DNA from: Stenotrophomonas maltophilia
GTDB lineage: Bacteria > Pseudomonadota > Gammaproteobacteria > Xanthomonadales > Xanthomonadaceae
Assembly (NCBI RefSeq): GCF_025642255.1
Contig: NZ_CP106759.1
Span: forward strand, 3,313,501-3,377,500
DNA: 64,000 bases
Direction: 5' to 3'
Both the position numbers and the translations under genes were made by a program. Below are positions 27,186 through 36,161 of this stretch, piece by piece (position 1 is the stretch's first letter; every line of letters starts with the position of its first letter). Below the pieces are notes generated by a model that worked only from the letters and a program-made list of their open reading frames with translations, did no database searches and had not been told where the DNA came from.

Positions 27186-28475
27186 ATGAACCACGACCAG
27201 TCCCACGCCCTGTTCTCCCGTGCCCAGCACTTGCTGCCGGGCGGCGTCAATTCGCCGGTCCGCGCGTTCAAGTCGGTCGGCGGCGAGCCCTTCTTCGTCG
27301 AGCGCGCCGATGGCGCCTACCTGTACGACGTGGACGGCAACCGCTACATCGACTATGTCGGTTCCTGGGGTCCGATGATCGTCGGCCACAATCATCCGGC
27401 CGTACGCCAGGCGGTGAAGAAGGCCGTCGAACAGGGCCTCTCGTTCGGTGCGCCGTGCGCCGCCGAAGTGACCATGGCCGAGACCATCACCCGCCTGGTG
27501 CCGTCCTGCGAGATGGTGCGGATGGTCAACTCCGGCACCGAAGCGACCCTGTCGGCGATCCGCCTGGCCCGCGGTGCCACCGGTCGCAACCGCATCGTCA
27601 AGTTCGAAGGGTGTTACCACGGCCATGGCGACTCGTTCCTGGTGAAGGCCGGCAGCGGCATGCTGACCCTTGGCGTGCCCACCTCGCCGGGCGTTCCAGC
27701 AGGCCTGAGCGAACTCACCCTGACCCTGCCCTACAACGACTTCGAAGCCGCCACCGCGCTGTTCGAGGCACAGGGCAGCGAGATCGCCGGCCTGATCATC
27801 GAACCGGTGGTGGGCAACGCCAACTGCATCCCGCCGCGCGACGGCTACCTGCAGCACCTGCGCGAGCTGTGCACGCAACACGGCGCACTGCTGATCTTCG
27901 ATGAAGTGATGACCGGCTTCCGCGTGGCGCTCGGCGGCGCGCAGGCGCATTACGGGATCACGCCGGACCTGACCACCTTCGGCAAGATCATCGGCGGCGG
28001 CATGCCGGTGGGCGCCTATGGCGGTCGCCGCGACCTGATGCAGCAGATCGCCCCCGCCGGCCCGATCTACCAGGCCGGCACGCTCAGCGGCAATCCAGTG
28101 GCGATGGCGGCCGGCCTGGCAATGCTGGAACTGGTCCAGCAACCCGGCTTCCACGCCGACCTGGCCGAGCGCACCGCACGCCTGTGCGAGGGCCTGGAAG
28201 CTGCGGCCGCAGACGCCGGAGTGGCCGTGACCACGACCCGGGTCGGGGCGATGTTCGGGCTGTTCTTCACCAGCGAGAAGGTGGAGACCTATGCGCAGGC
28301 CACCGCCTGTGACATTCCGGCGTTCAACCGCTTCTTCCACGCCATGCTGGACCAGGGCGTGTTCCTGGCACCGTCGGCGTACGAGGCCGGCTTCCTGTCC
28401 AGTGCGCACGACGATGCGGTGATCGAAGCGACGCTGGCCGCTGCACGCGTGGCGTTCAAGGCCGCCAAGGGCTGA
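27186..28475 (+). CDS. hemL: Glutamate-1-semialdehyde 2,1-aminomutase
   Basis: PLP enzyme that makes 5-aminolevulinate in the C5 heme pathway. The 429-residue protein has [17 protein letters not shown] at the N-terminus, [17 protein letters not shown] for PLP phosphate binding, and the catalytic Lys267 in [18 protein letters not shown]. Length matches the family (426-430). It follows thiE closely; downstream is a SMAG cluster, then azurin on the other strand. Confidence 0.97.
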   Translation: MNHDQSHALFSRAQHLLPGGVNSPVRAFKSVGGEPFFVERADGAYLYDVDGNRYIDYVGSWGPMIVGHNHPAVRQAVKKAVEQGLSFGAPCAAEVTMAETITRLVPSCEMVRMVNSGTEATLSAIRLARGATGRNRIVKFEGCYHGHGDSFLVKAGSGMLTLGVPTSPGVPAGLSELTLTLPYNDFEAATALFEAQGSEIAGLIIEPVVGNANCIPPRDGYLQHLRELCTQHGALLIFDEVMTGFRVALGGAQAHYGITPDLTTFGKIIGGGMPVGAYGGRRDLMQQIAPAGPIYQAGTLSGNPVAMAAGLAMLELVQQPGFHADLAERTARLCEGLEAAAADAGVAVTTTRVGAMFGLFFTSEKVETYAQATACDIPAFNRFFHAMLDQGVFLAPSAYEAGFLSSAHDDAVIEATLAAARVAFKAAKG

Positions 28476-28491
28476 GCCCTGCCCATGGCAG

Positions 28492-28582
28492 GTGCCAACC
28501 TTGGTTGGCACTGCCTTGCACCGTATCCACGCCTGGCGTGGATCTACTGCAACGTGTAGAGCCGAGCCATGCCCGGCTCATC
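28492..28582. repeat. Three SMAG-like palindromes after hemL
   Basis: GTGCCAACC-tt-GGTTGGCAC occupies 28492-28511. ATCCACGC with its complement and a minus-strand GTAG head lies at 28525-28547. GTAGAGCCGAGCCATGCCCGGCTC lies at 28556-28579 in the plus direction. They fill the space between the convergent hemL and azurin genes. Confidence 0.75.
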
Positions 28583-28634
28583 GTACGCAGCGCGGAAAAG
28601 AGCAGTCGAGCATGGTGCGACGCTGCAAACGGCA

Positions 28635-29084
28635 TCAACCAAAGACGAACGTGCCCTTCATCATCGCGAAGTGGCCGGGGAACGAGCAGAAGAAGGTGTA
28701 GTCACCGCCCTTCTGCAGGCCCTGGGTAGAGAAGCGCACGCGCGTGGTCTCGCCGCCGCCGATCACCTTGGTGTGCGCCAACACGCGCTTGTCGGCCTTC
28801 GGCAGGTAGCTGTCGGCCAGGGTCATGCGCATGCCCGCCATCGCCACCGGCTGGTAATCGGCACTGCGGGTCAGCACCCAGTTGTGGCCCATGGCAGTGG
28901 CGGCCAACTTGCCGGTGTGGCGCAGCGTCAGATCCACGGCGGTGCAGTCGGCGGCGACCTTGATCTCGCGGCTGCTGAAGCTCATCTGGTCGGTGCTGTC
29001 GATGCTCACCGCACACACACGCGCCATCGCCGACGGCGCCAGCATCAGCGCGCCCAGTCCCACTGCCACCATCCAAGCCTTCAT
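28635..29084 (-). CDS. azu: Azurin, periplasmic blue copper protein
   Basis: Small soluble electron carrier. The 149-residue precursor has a signal peptide ending near APSAMA. The copper ligands fit the azurin spacing: His67 (GHNW), then Cys133, His138 and Met142 in CSFPGHFAMMKG. Cys24 and Cys47 can form the conserved disulfide. A GGAGAGGC ribosome site precedes the ATG at 29084. It stands alone on the minus strand; no nitrite reductase is seen nearby. Confidence 0.95.
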   Translation of the reverse strand: MKAWMVAVGLGALMLAPSAMARVCAVSIDSTDQMSFSSREIKVAADCTAVDLTLRHTGKLAATAMGHNWVLTRSADYQPVAMAGMRMTLADSYLPKADKRVLAHTKVIGGGETTRVRFSTQGLQKGGDYTFFCSFPGHFAMMKGTFVFG

Positions 29085-29207
29085 CGTTGCCTCTCCTGCG
29101 GATTCAAGCGCCATTCTAGGCAGCCCCCCGTGGCCGCGTCTGCGACCGTCTGTCGCATGCCCGCTCCAGGGTTTCCCGCACACTTGCCGCAATGGCATGC
29201 TCGGCCG

Positions 29208-29810
29208 ATGCGGATCGACCTGTTGCTGCTGGATGTAGACGGCGTGCTGGTGCATTACCAGCGCGCGCAACGCGTGCTGCATCTGGCGAAGGCGCTGGGG
29301 GTTCCGACGCAGGCCGTGCAGACCGCGTTGTACGACAGCGGGCTGGAAGCCGCGCATGACAATGGCTCGCTGGGCGGCCCTGCCTATCTGGCGCGATTGG
29401 GAGAGCTTCTGCACAGGACCATCGACGTGGACACCTGGACGGCAGCGCGGCAAGCCGCGAGCCATCCGCAGCGCGCAGTCCTGCAACGGCTGCAGGCCCT
29501 GCAGCTGCCGATGGCGGTGCTGACCAACAACGGCGCGCTGATGAAGCAGGCGTTGCCTTCCCTGCTGCCGGAGCTGTTCCCTGCCCTGCTGGGTCGCGTG
29601 TTCTGCAGCGCCGATTTCGGCCTGCGCAAACCGGCGCCGGAGGTGTTCCTGCGCACGCTGGAGATGCTTGATGCAGCGCCTGCGCACACGCTGTTCGTCG
29701 ATGACCTGTTCGCCAACGTGCGCGGCGCACGCGCCGCTGGGCTGCACGGGGAAACGGTGCACGATGGCCGTGGGCTGGGCAAGGTGTTGAAGCGCTACCG
29801 GATCACGTGA
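29208..29810 (+). CDS. HAD family hydrolase
   Basis: A 200-residue haloacid-dehalogenase-like phosphatase. Motif I is LLLLDVDGVLVHY with the nucleophile in DVDG, motif II is VLTNNG, Lys of motif III lies in FGLRKPAPEVF, and motif IV is LFVDDLFANVRGA. A helical cap lies between motifs I and II. The substrate cannot be told from sequence. The ATG at 29208 directly precedes the family start; longer upstream frames have no HAD character. Confidence 0.9.
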   Translation: MRIDLLLLDVDGVLVHYQRAQRVLHLAKALGVPTQAVQTALYDSGLEAAHDNGSLGGPAYLARLGELLHRTIDVDTWTAARQAASHPQRAVLQRLQALQLPMAVLTNNGALMKQALPSLLPELFPALLGRVFCSADFGLRKPAPEVFLRTLEMLDAAPAHTLFVDDLFANVRGARAAGLHGETVHDGRGLGKVLKRYRIT

Positions 29811-29815
29811 CCGCG

Positions 29816-29885
29816 GTAGAGCCGAGCCCATGCTCGGCTGCTGTTGCCTGACGTGGAGATGAGCCGAGCATGGGCTCGGCTCTAC
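29816..29885. repeat. Inverted pair of SMAG palindromes (possible bidirectional terminator)
   Basis: A 24-base plus-oriented unit (GTAGAGCCGAGCCCATGCTC then GGCT, 29816-29839) and its exact complement (29862-29885) face each other over 22 bases. The pair lies between the convergent HAD and argD genes, the usual setting for REP pairs that stabilise or end transcripts. Confidence 0.85.
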
Positions 29886-29920
29886 AGCGATTCCGCGGCA
29901 ACGGGGTCAGCGCCAAGGCT

Positions 29921-31147
29921 TCAGCGTGCGGCGACGAACGCCGCAACAGCGGCACGCAGGCGCTTCAGGCCTTCGGCCACTTCTTCGTCGGTGATGTTCA
30001 ACGACGGCACGAAGCGCAGCACGTCCGGACCGGCCTGCAGGGTCAGCAGGCCGTGTTCGGCCGCGTGATCGAGGATGGCACCGGCCTGCCCGGCGAAGTC
30101 CTTGGCCAGGACCGCGCCCAGCATCAGGCCGCGACCGCGTACGCCACTGAACACGCCGAATTCCTCGCTGATGCGGGCGAAACCATCGCGCAGCGCCTTC
30201 GACTGGCGGCTGACATTGGCGGCGATCTCAGGCGAGGACAGTTTGCGCAGCGCTACGCGGGCGACGGCAGCAGCCAGCGGATTGCCACCGAAGGTGGTGC
30301 CGTGCGCACCGAACTGCATGGTCTCGGCGACCTTCGGGCCGGCCAGCATCGCGCCGATCGGGAAGCCGCCTCCCAGCGCCTTGGCCAGGGTGACCATGTC
30401 CGGCACCACGTCATCCTGCCAGTGCGCGAACAGCGTGCCGGTACGGCCCATGCCCGCCTGGATCTCATCCAGCACCAGCAGCGCGCCGTGCTGGTCGCAC
30501 AGCTCGCGCACGCGCTTGAGGAAACCGGACTTGGCCGGCATCACGCCACCCTCGCCCTGCACCGGCTCCAGCATCACCGCCGCCACGTCGCCCGCGGCCA
30601 TCGCCGTTTCCAGCTGCACTTCGTCGTTGAAGTCGATGTAGCGGAAGCCACCGGGCAGCGGCTCATAGCCTTCCTGGTACTTCGGCTGGGCGGTGGCGGT
30701 CACCGCGCCCAGGGTGCGGCCGTGGAAGCTGCCGCGGAACGTGATGATCACCCGCTTGTCAGCCGGCCGCCCCTGGCTGGAGGCCCACTTGCGCACCATC
30801 TTGATCGCCACTTCATTGGCTTCGGCGCCGGAATTGCACAGGAACACGCGCTCGGCGAAGCGGCTGGCCTTCACCAGCTCTTCCGCCAGGTGCAGCGGCG
30901 GTGCGCTGTAGAACACATTGCTGGTGTGCCAGAGCTTGCCGGCCTGCTCGACCAGTGCCGCCACCAGATCCGGGTCGTTGTGGCCCAGGCCGCACACGGC
31001 GATGCCGGCCGCCAGATCGATGAACTCACGGCCCTGGCTGTCCCACACGCGGGCGCCCTGGCCACGCTCCAGCACCACCTGGCGAGGCTTGTAGACCGGC
31101 AGGTAGTAGTGCGAAAGGGAGATCAGCGGGTCGGTCGCGGAGGTCAT
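29921..31147 (-). CDS. argD: Acetylornithine/succinyldiaminopimelate aminotransferase family
   Basis: PLP class III aminotransferase of 408 residues, close to ArgD/AstC (about 406). Motifs are YLPVYKPRQVVLERGQGARV, FIDLAAGIAVCGLGH, NSGAEANEVAIKMVRK, LVLDEIQAGMGRTG and the lysine region VTLAKALGGGFPIGAML. It acts in arginine synthesis, or in arginine catabolism if it is the AstC type. No arg or ast genes lie next to it, so context does not decide. It is divergent from the ion channel gene. Confidence 0.9.
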   Translation of the reverse strand: MTSATDPLISLSHYYLPVYKPRQVVLERGQGARVWDSQGREFIDLAAGIAVCGLGHNDPDLVAALVEQAGKLWHTSNVFYSAPPLHLAEELVKASRFAERVFLCNSGAEANEVAIKMVRKWASSQGRPADKRVIITFRGSFHGRTLGAVTATAQPKYQEGYEPLPGGFRYIDFNDEVQLETAMAAGDVAAVMLEPVQGEGGVMPAKSGFLKRVRELCDQHGALLVLDEIQAGMGRTGTLFAHWQDDVVPDMVTLAKALGGGFPIGAMLAGPKVAETMQFGAHGTTFGGNPLAAAVARVALRKLSSPEIAANVSRQSKALRDGFARISEEFGVFSGVRGRGLMLGAVLAKDFAGQAGAILDHAAEHGLLTLQAGPDVLRFVPSLNITDEEVAEGLKRLRAAVAAFVAAR

Positions 31148-31210
31148 GGCAGTCGGCAGGATTCAGGAATGCCCATTCTCGCGCCGGAACCCCTGCGGCA
31201 CAATGCGCCC

Positions 31211-32083
31211 ATGCGACCGTTCTCCGCCCCCCAGCTGAACCCCGCCACCGAAACCGGCTGGCGCCGCCAGTGGTTCGACATCATCTACCGGCACGATACC
31301 CGGCCCTCGCGCAATTTCGACCTGCTGCTGGTGGTGACCATCATCGCCAGCATCCTGGTGGTGATGATCGACAGCGTGCAGCACCTGCACGCCGAGTGGT
31401 CCACCAGCCTGTACGTGCTCGAGTGGGGCTTCACCCTCATCTTCACCGCCGAGTACCTGCTGCGGCTGGCGGTGGTCAAGCGCCCGCTGCGCTATGCCGT
31501 GAGCGTGTGGGGCATCATCGACCTGCTGTCGATCCTGCCCGCGTACCTGTCCATGTTCATCCCCGGCGCGCAGAGCCTGCTGGTGGTGCGCGCACTGCGC
31601 ATTCTGCGCGTGTTCCGCATCCTCAAGCTGACCCGCTACATCGAGGAAAGCGGCGTGCTGATGCAGTCACTGTGGCGCAGCCGGCGGAAGATCCTGGTGT
31701 TCCTGTTCACGGTGATCACCATCACCATCATCGCCGGCGCGCTGATGTACGTGATCGAAGGACCGGAGAACGGCTTCAGCAACATTCCTGCCAGCATGTA
31801 CTGGGCGGTGGTGACCATGGCCACGGTCGGCTTCGGCGACATCGTGCCGCAGACCGTGCTCGGCCGCTTCGTCACATCCGTGCTGATCCTGATCGGCTAC
31901 AGCATCATTGCCGTGCCCACCGGCATCTACACCGCTGAACTGGCCAGCACCATGCGCGAGGCCGAGCTGGCGGCACGCCGCGATGCCCGGGGTTGCCCGC
32001 ACTGCGGGCTGGAAGGCCACGAACCGGATGCACGCCACTGCCGGGCCTGCGGCAACGCGCTGCCGGAAGCCTTCAACCGCTGA
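31211..32083 (+). CDS. Voltage-gated K+ channel-like ion transporter with C-terminal zinc ribbon
   Basis: A 290-residue six-helix channel subunit. S4 is rich in arginine (RALRILRVFRILKLTRY, residues 127-143) and the selectivity filter is TVGFGD at 205-210, as in Kv channels. After S6 there is a short linker with a helix (EAELAARRDARG) and then four cysteines, Cys262, Cys265, Cys277 and Cys280 (CPHCG and CRACG), arranged like a zinc ribbon. The zinc ribbon is visible in sequence; its role in gating or assembly is an inference. It is divergent from argD. Confidence 0.9.
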   Translation: MRPFSAPQLNPATETGWRRQWFDIIYRHDTRPSRNFDLLLVVTIIASILVVMIDSVQHLHAEWSTSLYVLEWGFTLIFTAEYLLRLAVVKRPLRYAVSVWGIIDLLSILPAYLSMFIPGAQSLLVVRALRILRVFRILKLTRYIEESGVLMQSLWRSRRKILVFLFTVITITIIAGALMYVIEGPENGFSNIPASMYWAVVTMATVGFGDIVPQTVLGRFVTSVLILIGYSIIAVPTGIYTAELASTMREAELAARRDARGCPHCGLEGHEPDARHCRACGNALPEAFNR

Positions 32084-32188
32084 CCCGTACCTGCGCGGGG
32101 CGGTGAGCGGCCTGCCGCCGCTCCCGCCTCAGCGCATCTGATTGCTGGCACTGACCAGTGCGTCGGCACACTGGGCTGTCACCCGGAT

Positions 32189-33169
32189 CTACTGCCGGTT
32201 GCTCTGGAACACCAGCGCGTTGTAGACATGCAGCAGTCGCCCGGCCGAACCCCGCGGGGCCATCGACGGCGAATCCAGCATGCGCCGCTCGAAGTCGTTG
32301 TACGGGGTCTTGCTGCTGACCCGCTGCAGGCGCTCCTTGCCCTCGCGACGGAAGTTCTCGGCTTCGCGCTCGAAGCTGTTCCAGTCCAGCTTGCCCGGCT
32401 CCTGATCGGCCACCTTGGCATGTGCTTCGTCGGAAATGCGATTGAAGGCCTGCAGCCGTTCATCGGCCTGCGCCGGATCGAAATCGTCGTCGCCCATCAG
32501 GTCCATGATCGCTTTCGCTTCCAGCATCATCGCCAGCCGGTAGTACTCGCGGGTGCGGCCCTCGGCCTGTTCCAGCGCCTTGAGGTGCTCGCGCTGGGCA
32601 GCATCGTTCTGGCGTTCCAGTTCAACGTTGAACGTTTCGCTGGCGCCGGCGAAGGCCTTGAACGCCGCCATCAGCGGCGCGTGCAGCTGCTTGCCCTTGG
32701 CGAACTGGTCGTCCTCATAATCCTGGCGCTCGTAGTAGTCGTGTGCCTCATGGCTGACCGGCACCAGTGCCTTAAGCGCCTGCAGGTAGCGGCCAGCCGC
32801 CGCATCGAGTTCCGGCAGCGCGGGCTGGGCCGCGATCGCCTCGGTGATCGGTGCGTCGCACTGCTTCATGTCGTAGTCGTCGATCTCGCTTGGTCCGTAC
32901 ACACGGGTCTCGCGTCCGCTCGGACCGGCCTCCAGATCCTTGATCCAGCCCGTGTAGGCGCGGGCGCTGCCATGCACCTCGGAATCGACCGCGTTGAAGC
33001 AGCCGATATAGGCGTTGAGCTTGGCGGTCAGCTGCTGCTGGGCATCCTGCGTAGGCGCGGCATCGGCCTTGTCGGACGTGCCGGACGAGGCGGGCGGCTT
33101 GCCACCACAGGCGACCAGGGCAAGCGACAACGACGCAGCGAGCAGCGCTGCAGTGGTACGACGGAACAT
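32189..33169 (-). CDS. YiiG family (DUF3829) lipoprotein
   Basis: A 326-residue lipoprotein with lipobox LALVACGG (lipidated Cys21). A Ser/Ala/Asp-rich linker follows, then a long helical domain with KLNAYIGCFNAVDSEVHGSA and HDYYERQDYEDDQFAKGKQLH, similar to E. coli YiiG. The function is unknown. Its C-terminus (RLLHVYNALVFQSNRQ) matches the end of the family. It is convergent with the channel gene, with about 105 bases between them. Confidence 0.85.
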   Translation of the reverse strand: MFRRTTAALLAASLSLALVACGGKPPASSGTSDKADAAPTQDAQQQLTAKLNAYIGCFNAVDSEVHGSARAYTGWIKDLEAGPSGRETRVYGPSEIDDYDMKQCDAPITEAIAAQPALPELDAAAGRYLQALKALVPVSHEAHDYYERQDYEDDQFAKGKQLHAPLMAAFKAFAGASETFNVELERQNDAAQREHLKALEQAEGRTREYYRLAMMLEAKAIMDLMGDDDFDPAQADERLQAFNRISDEAHAKVADQEPGKLDWNSFEREAENFRREGKERLQRVSSKTPYNDFERRMLDSPSMAPRGSAGRLLHVYNALVFQSNRQ

Positions 33170-33245
33170 CTACGCACATCCTTGTTGAAAACGATTACAG
33201 CCGCGAATTCTATCGCAGTTGGCCGATCATGACACTCGCATCGGA

Positions 33246-34064
33246 TCAGTCGAGGAACAGATCCGGCAGCAGCGGCCGCGACGGATCCACCGCGTAGCCG
33301 GACAGGTCGGTGATGCCGGCCTGTGCCAGCACCTCGTCATCGATCAGGAACTGGCCGTGGAAACCCGCGGCTTCGCGTACCAGCACTGCATGCGCGGCAT
33401 CGGCCATGATCTGCGGCGTGCGGCATCCCGCCGCGTCAACGCCGGGGATCATGTTGATGGCGTCGGTGGCGATCACCGTGCGCGGCCACAGCGCATTGAC
33501 CGCCACGCCCTGCGGCCCGAACTCGGCGGCAAGACCGAGGGTGACGAAGCTCATGCCCATCTTCGCCAGCGTGTAGCCGGTATGCGCACCCCACCACTTC
33601 GGTTCCAGGCTCGGCGGCGGCGCCAGGGTAAGGATGTGTGGATTCGGGGCCTGCCGCAGGTACGGCAGGCAGGCCTGTGCGCACAGGAAACTGCCACGCG
33701 CATTGACCTGCTGCATCAGGTCGAAGCGCTTCATCGGTGTCTCCAGCGTGCCGCGCAGCCAGATCGCGCTGGCATTGTTGACCAGGATGTCGATGCCACC
33801 GAAGGTATCGACCGTAGCGGCGACGGCCGCCTGCACCTGCTCTTCCTCGCGGATGTCGCATTTCAACGCCAGGCCCTGGCCGCCGGCCGCATTCACCGCA
33901 TCGGCAGCGCTGTGGATGGTGCCCGGCAACTTCGGGTTCGGCACCGACGACTTGGCCGCGATGGCCACGTTGGCACCATCGCGCGCGGCACGCAGCGCGA
34001 TCGCCAGGCCGATGCCACGCGAGGCACCGGTGATGAAAAGGGTCTTGCCCTGCAGACTGCCCAC
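33246..34064 (-). CDS. Short-chain dehydrogenase/reductase, HSDL2-like
   Basis: A 272-residue SDR with the NAD(P) motif TGASRGIG (residues 13-20), DIREEEQV, NNAS and the catalytic pair Tyr and Lys in GYTLAKMGMS. It resembles the SDR part of HSDL2 (PHILTLAPPPSLEPKWWGAH). At the place where HSDL2 has its catalytic Ser (ISPP) this protein has Ala (LAPP). Another Ser lies four residues later, so activity is uncertain. The substrate is unknown. It stands alone on the minus strand. Confidence 0.85.
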   Translation of the reverse strand: MGSLQGKTLFITGASRGIGLAIALRAARDGANVAIAAKSSVPNPKLPGTIHSAADAVNAAGGQGLALKCDIREEEQVQAAVAATVDTFGGIDILVNNASAIWLRGTLETPMKRFDLMQQVNARGSFLCAQACLPYLRQAPNPHILTLAPPPSLEPKWWGAHTGYTLAKMGMSFVTLGLAAEFGPQGVAVNALWPRTVIATDAINMIPGVDAAGCRTPQIMADAAHAVLVREAAGFHGQFLIDDEVLAQAGITDLSGYAVDPSRPLLPDLFLD

Positions 34065-34172
34065 GTTCCAGACTCCAGCGTATGCAATGAGCGGCTAGTA
34101 TGCCGCGCCGACGCGGAGTTCACCCGGTCTTGACGATACTCGGGCCTCCAGTCAACGCACGAGGTCCACGCC

Positions 34173-34856
34173 ATGCGCCGTTCCCGTCTGCTGCTGCCTG
34201 CCCTCGCACTCGCCCTGATGACCGCCTGCCAGGGCAGCTCGCCCGAGCCCGGCAAGGAACCTGTCGCCACGGACACCCCCAGCGCGGAGAAGGCAGCGAC
34301 CGATGGCCGGATGCGCTGGAGCGAGGCGGTGGTGTGGGACGGCGATCTCAACGCCTGCCGTCAGGGAGGCGATGCGGCGACGCGCGACTGCCTGCGCGAT
34401 GCGATGCGCAGCGGCGGCGCCAGCTCGGATGCAATCACGGCCGCCGAGCAGCTTTCCACCGGCGGCGAACTGGCCTATGTCAGCGCGTGGCATGAGCATG
34501 ACGGACTGGGCGTGGCCACGGTTGAATATCCCTTCCGCGCCAACACCAACCAAGGCACGCGCCTGGTGGATGCAGGCGGCAAGCGCATCGATGTCGATGC
34601 GGTGCAGCTGGACGATGCGCTGCGCGCCGACCCGACTGTGCAGGCAGTGCTGAAGGCCAACCCGCAGGCGACGCCGTTCGCACCGGCGCAGGCCGCAGGC
34701 ACCGCACCACTGGAAGGCGGCGGCATCCGCCTGCTGTACCGCACGCCGCTGCGCGACTGCCATGCCTGCCCGGATGTGGGGCAGCTGCAGATCGGCTATG
34801 ACTTCGATGCCAAGCGGAACTTCATTGGCCAGCAGCTGGTGCCGGCAACGCCCTAG
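34173..34856 (+). CDS. Hypothetical lipoprotein
   Basis: I do not recognise this 227-residue protein. It has a lipobox (LALMTACQ, lipidated Cys19) and a low-complexity linker (SSPEPGKEPVATDTPSAEKA). The soluble domain contains four further cysteines, two in NACRQGGDAATRDC and two in DCHACPDVGQLQIGYD, which could form disulfides in the periplasm. It is convergent with the DUF2867 gene, and a 10-bp tandem repeat lies in the gap. Confidence 0.8.
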   Translation: MRRSRLLLPALALALMTACQGSSPEPGKEPVATDTPSAEKAATDGRMRWSEAVVWDGDLNACRQGGDAATRDCLRDAMRSGGASSDAITAAEQLSTGGELAYVSAWHEHDGLGVATVEYPFRANTNQGTRLVDAGGKRIDVDAVQLDDALRADPTVQAVLKANPQATPFAPAQAAGTAPLEGGGIRLLYRTPLRDCHACPDVGQLQIGYDFDAKRNFIGQQLVPATP

Positions 34857-34870
34857 CGCTCCGGTGGCGC

Positions 34871-34900
34871 CGGGTGCCGCCGGGTGCCGCCGGGTGCCGC
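34871..34900. repeat. CGGGTGCCGC decamer, three perfect tandem copies
   Basis: Three copies (34871-34880, 34881-34890, 34891-34900) are flanked by imperfect copies on both sides. They lie in the 54-base gap between the convergent hypothetical lipoprotein and DUF2867 genes, so changes in copy number would not alter a reading frame. Confidence 0.9.
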
Positions 34901-34910
34901 CGGGCCCGGC

Positions 34911-35417
34911 CTACCCGTACGCGCGTACCTGCCTGCGCAGCAGATGCGGCACGATCAGCCGGTGCATCGGGTCCACCGGCAGCATGTACAGGCGCCCGAA
35001 CGCGTTGTGCGTATGCACCACCGTCGCCACTTCCAGCGTGTCACCCTGCCACTGCAGCGCCAGCTGCACGTGCAGGTGCCGGTCGTCATCCTCCAGCACG
35101 ATGGCATCATCGTGCAGCGACTGCAGGGTGAAAATACCGAGCCGCTGCCCGGGACTCGGATGCTGCGCAGCCTGCACCGCACGCAGCGAACCCAGATCCT
35201 TCATCCCGAGCAGGCGCATGCCCTGGTTGCGCAGCGCCATCAGCCCGTCAAACCACGCGGGGACCGTCGCTGCCATGTCGCGATAGGCCTGCAGTGCACT
35301 GCGCCCCTGTCGATGGGTGGCGACGCGGCAGGCATGCACGAAACCCGCACCCGCCAGCTGCGGATGCAGGACGCTGGCCGCGGTCGGCAGCGTGGTCACT
35401 ACGTTCCACCGTCTCAC
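34911..35417 (-). CDS. DUF2867 domain protein
   Basis: A 168-residue protein with no signal peptide. Recognisable parts are RDMAATVPAWFDGLMALRNQ and LEDDDRHLHVQLALQW, with a C-terminal NAFGRLYMLPVDPMHRLIVP that is typical of DUF2867. A GTG start at 35417 is chosen because it gives a GTGA overlap with the stop of the upstream kinase gene, and no ATG is available before the conserved region. The function is unknown. Tight coupling to the kinase suggests a joint role. Confidence 0.78.
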   Translation of the reverse strand: MRRWNVVTTLPTAASVLHPQLAGAGFVHACRVATHRQGRSALQAYRDMAATVPAWFDGLMALRNQGMRLLGMKDLGSLRAVQAAQHPSPGQRLGIFTLQSLHDDAIVLEDDDRHLHVQLALQWQGDTLEVATVVHTHNAFGRLYMLPVDPMHRLIVPHLLRRQVRAYG

Positions 35418-36076
35418 GGCTTCGGCCCCTGCCCTTCGTTGTCTTCCCAGTGCAGGATGCGCCGTGTGACGAAGCGGTAAACCGGCTTGCCGGTGGCGAA
35501 CCACAGTTCGCGTACCCACGACGTGCGCTTGAGCACGCGCTTCTCCACCGGCGTCAATGACTCGCGGCAATACATGCGTTTGTGCTTGAGCAGATGGCGC
35601 AGGTCCTCGCGGGCCAGCAGGCGCATCCAGCGCGAGCGCGGATTGCCGATCACCGCCAGCTGGAAGTCGATCAGCGCCGGACGACCATCCTCGGTGACCA
35701 GCCAGTTGGCCTCCTTGGCCAGGTCGTTGTGGGCGACGCCGCGCCGGTGCAACTGCTGCAGCAGGCGCCGCGCGGCGCGGAACCAGGCGAGGTCGCCGCG
35801 CGGCGGGCGCTGGTACATGGCATCGCCGGCCATGAAACTGCGATCCAGGTGGCGGCCATCCCAATCGATCAGCTGCGGGACATCGGCCATGCCGTGGATA
35901 TGACGCAGCGCGCGTGCTTCGCGCCGCGCCAGCCACCACGCCGGCAGGCGCAGCCACAACGGCGTCGCCCCCAGATCGCGGCGCACGAACGGCCCGTCGG
36001 GGCCCTCCATACGAAGGATGCGGCCGAAGCTGTCGGCCTTCAATGCATGTGGTGGGACGTCTGGCGAATGCGGCAT
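35414..36076 (-). CDS. Small protein-kinase-fold phosphotransferase
   Basis: A 220-residue kinase-like protein. The catalytic loop is HNDLAKEANWL (Asp and Asn of HxDxxxxN) and the metal motif is IDFQLA in place of DFG. A nucleotide lysine or arginine region (GPFVRRDLGATPLW) is near the N-terminus. It is shorter than Ser/Thr kinases and is closer to RIO or lipopolysaccharide-core kinases. The substrate is unknown. It overlaps the DUF2867 gene by GTGA. Confidence 0.75.
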   Translation of the reverse strand: MPHSPDVPPHALKADSFGRILRMEGPDGPFVRRDLGATPLWLRLPAWWLARREARALRHIHGMADVPQLIDWDGRHLDRSFMAGDAMYQRPPRGDLAWFRAARRLLQQLHRRGVAHNDLAKEANWLVTEDGRPALIDFQLAVIGNPRSRWMRLLAREDLRHLLKHKRMYCRESLTPVEKRVLKRTSWVRELWFATGKPVYRFVTRRILHWEDNEGQGPKP

Positions 36077-36149
36077 GGCGCCATTCTAGGCGATGCCGAC
36101 GGTGGCAAACGGTCGGCAAGCGGCTGGGAACCAGTCACCTTCACGCCTT

Positions 36150-36155
36150 TATAAT
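36150..36155 (+). promoter_or_regulatory. -10 box directly before the dedA-PAP2 start (possible leaderless mRNA)
   Basis: A perfect TATAAT ends only 6 bases before the ATG at 36162. Transcription would start at about the A of the ATG, so the message could be leaderless. No Shine-Dalgarno sequence precedes the ATG, which fits. The -35 region is poor. Confidence 0.5.
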
Positions 36156-36161
36156 CGGGCA

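Noticed and set aside
29870..31210. N-terminal extension of the ion channel gene back to 29870
   Set aside because: The extension lies antisense to argD and lacks similarity. The channel's own start at 31211 gives the usual N-terminus.
36012..36161. Longer start for the DedA-PAP2 protein at 36093
   Set aside because: The added 23 residues are hydrophilic and overlap a clear promoter -10 box, and family members begin at the 36162 position.
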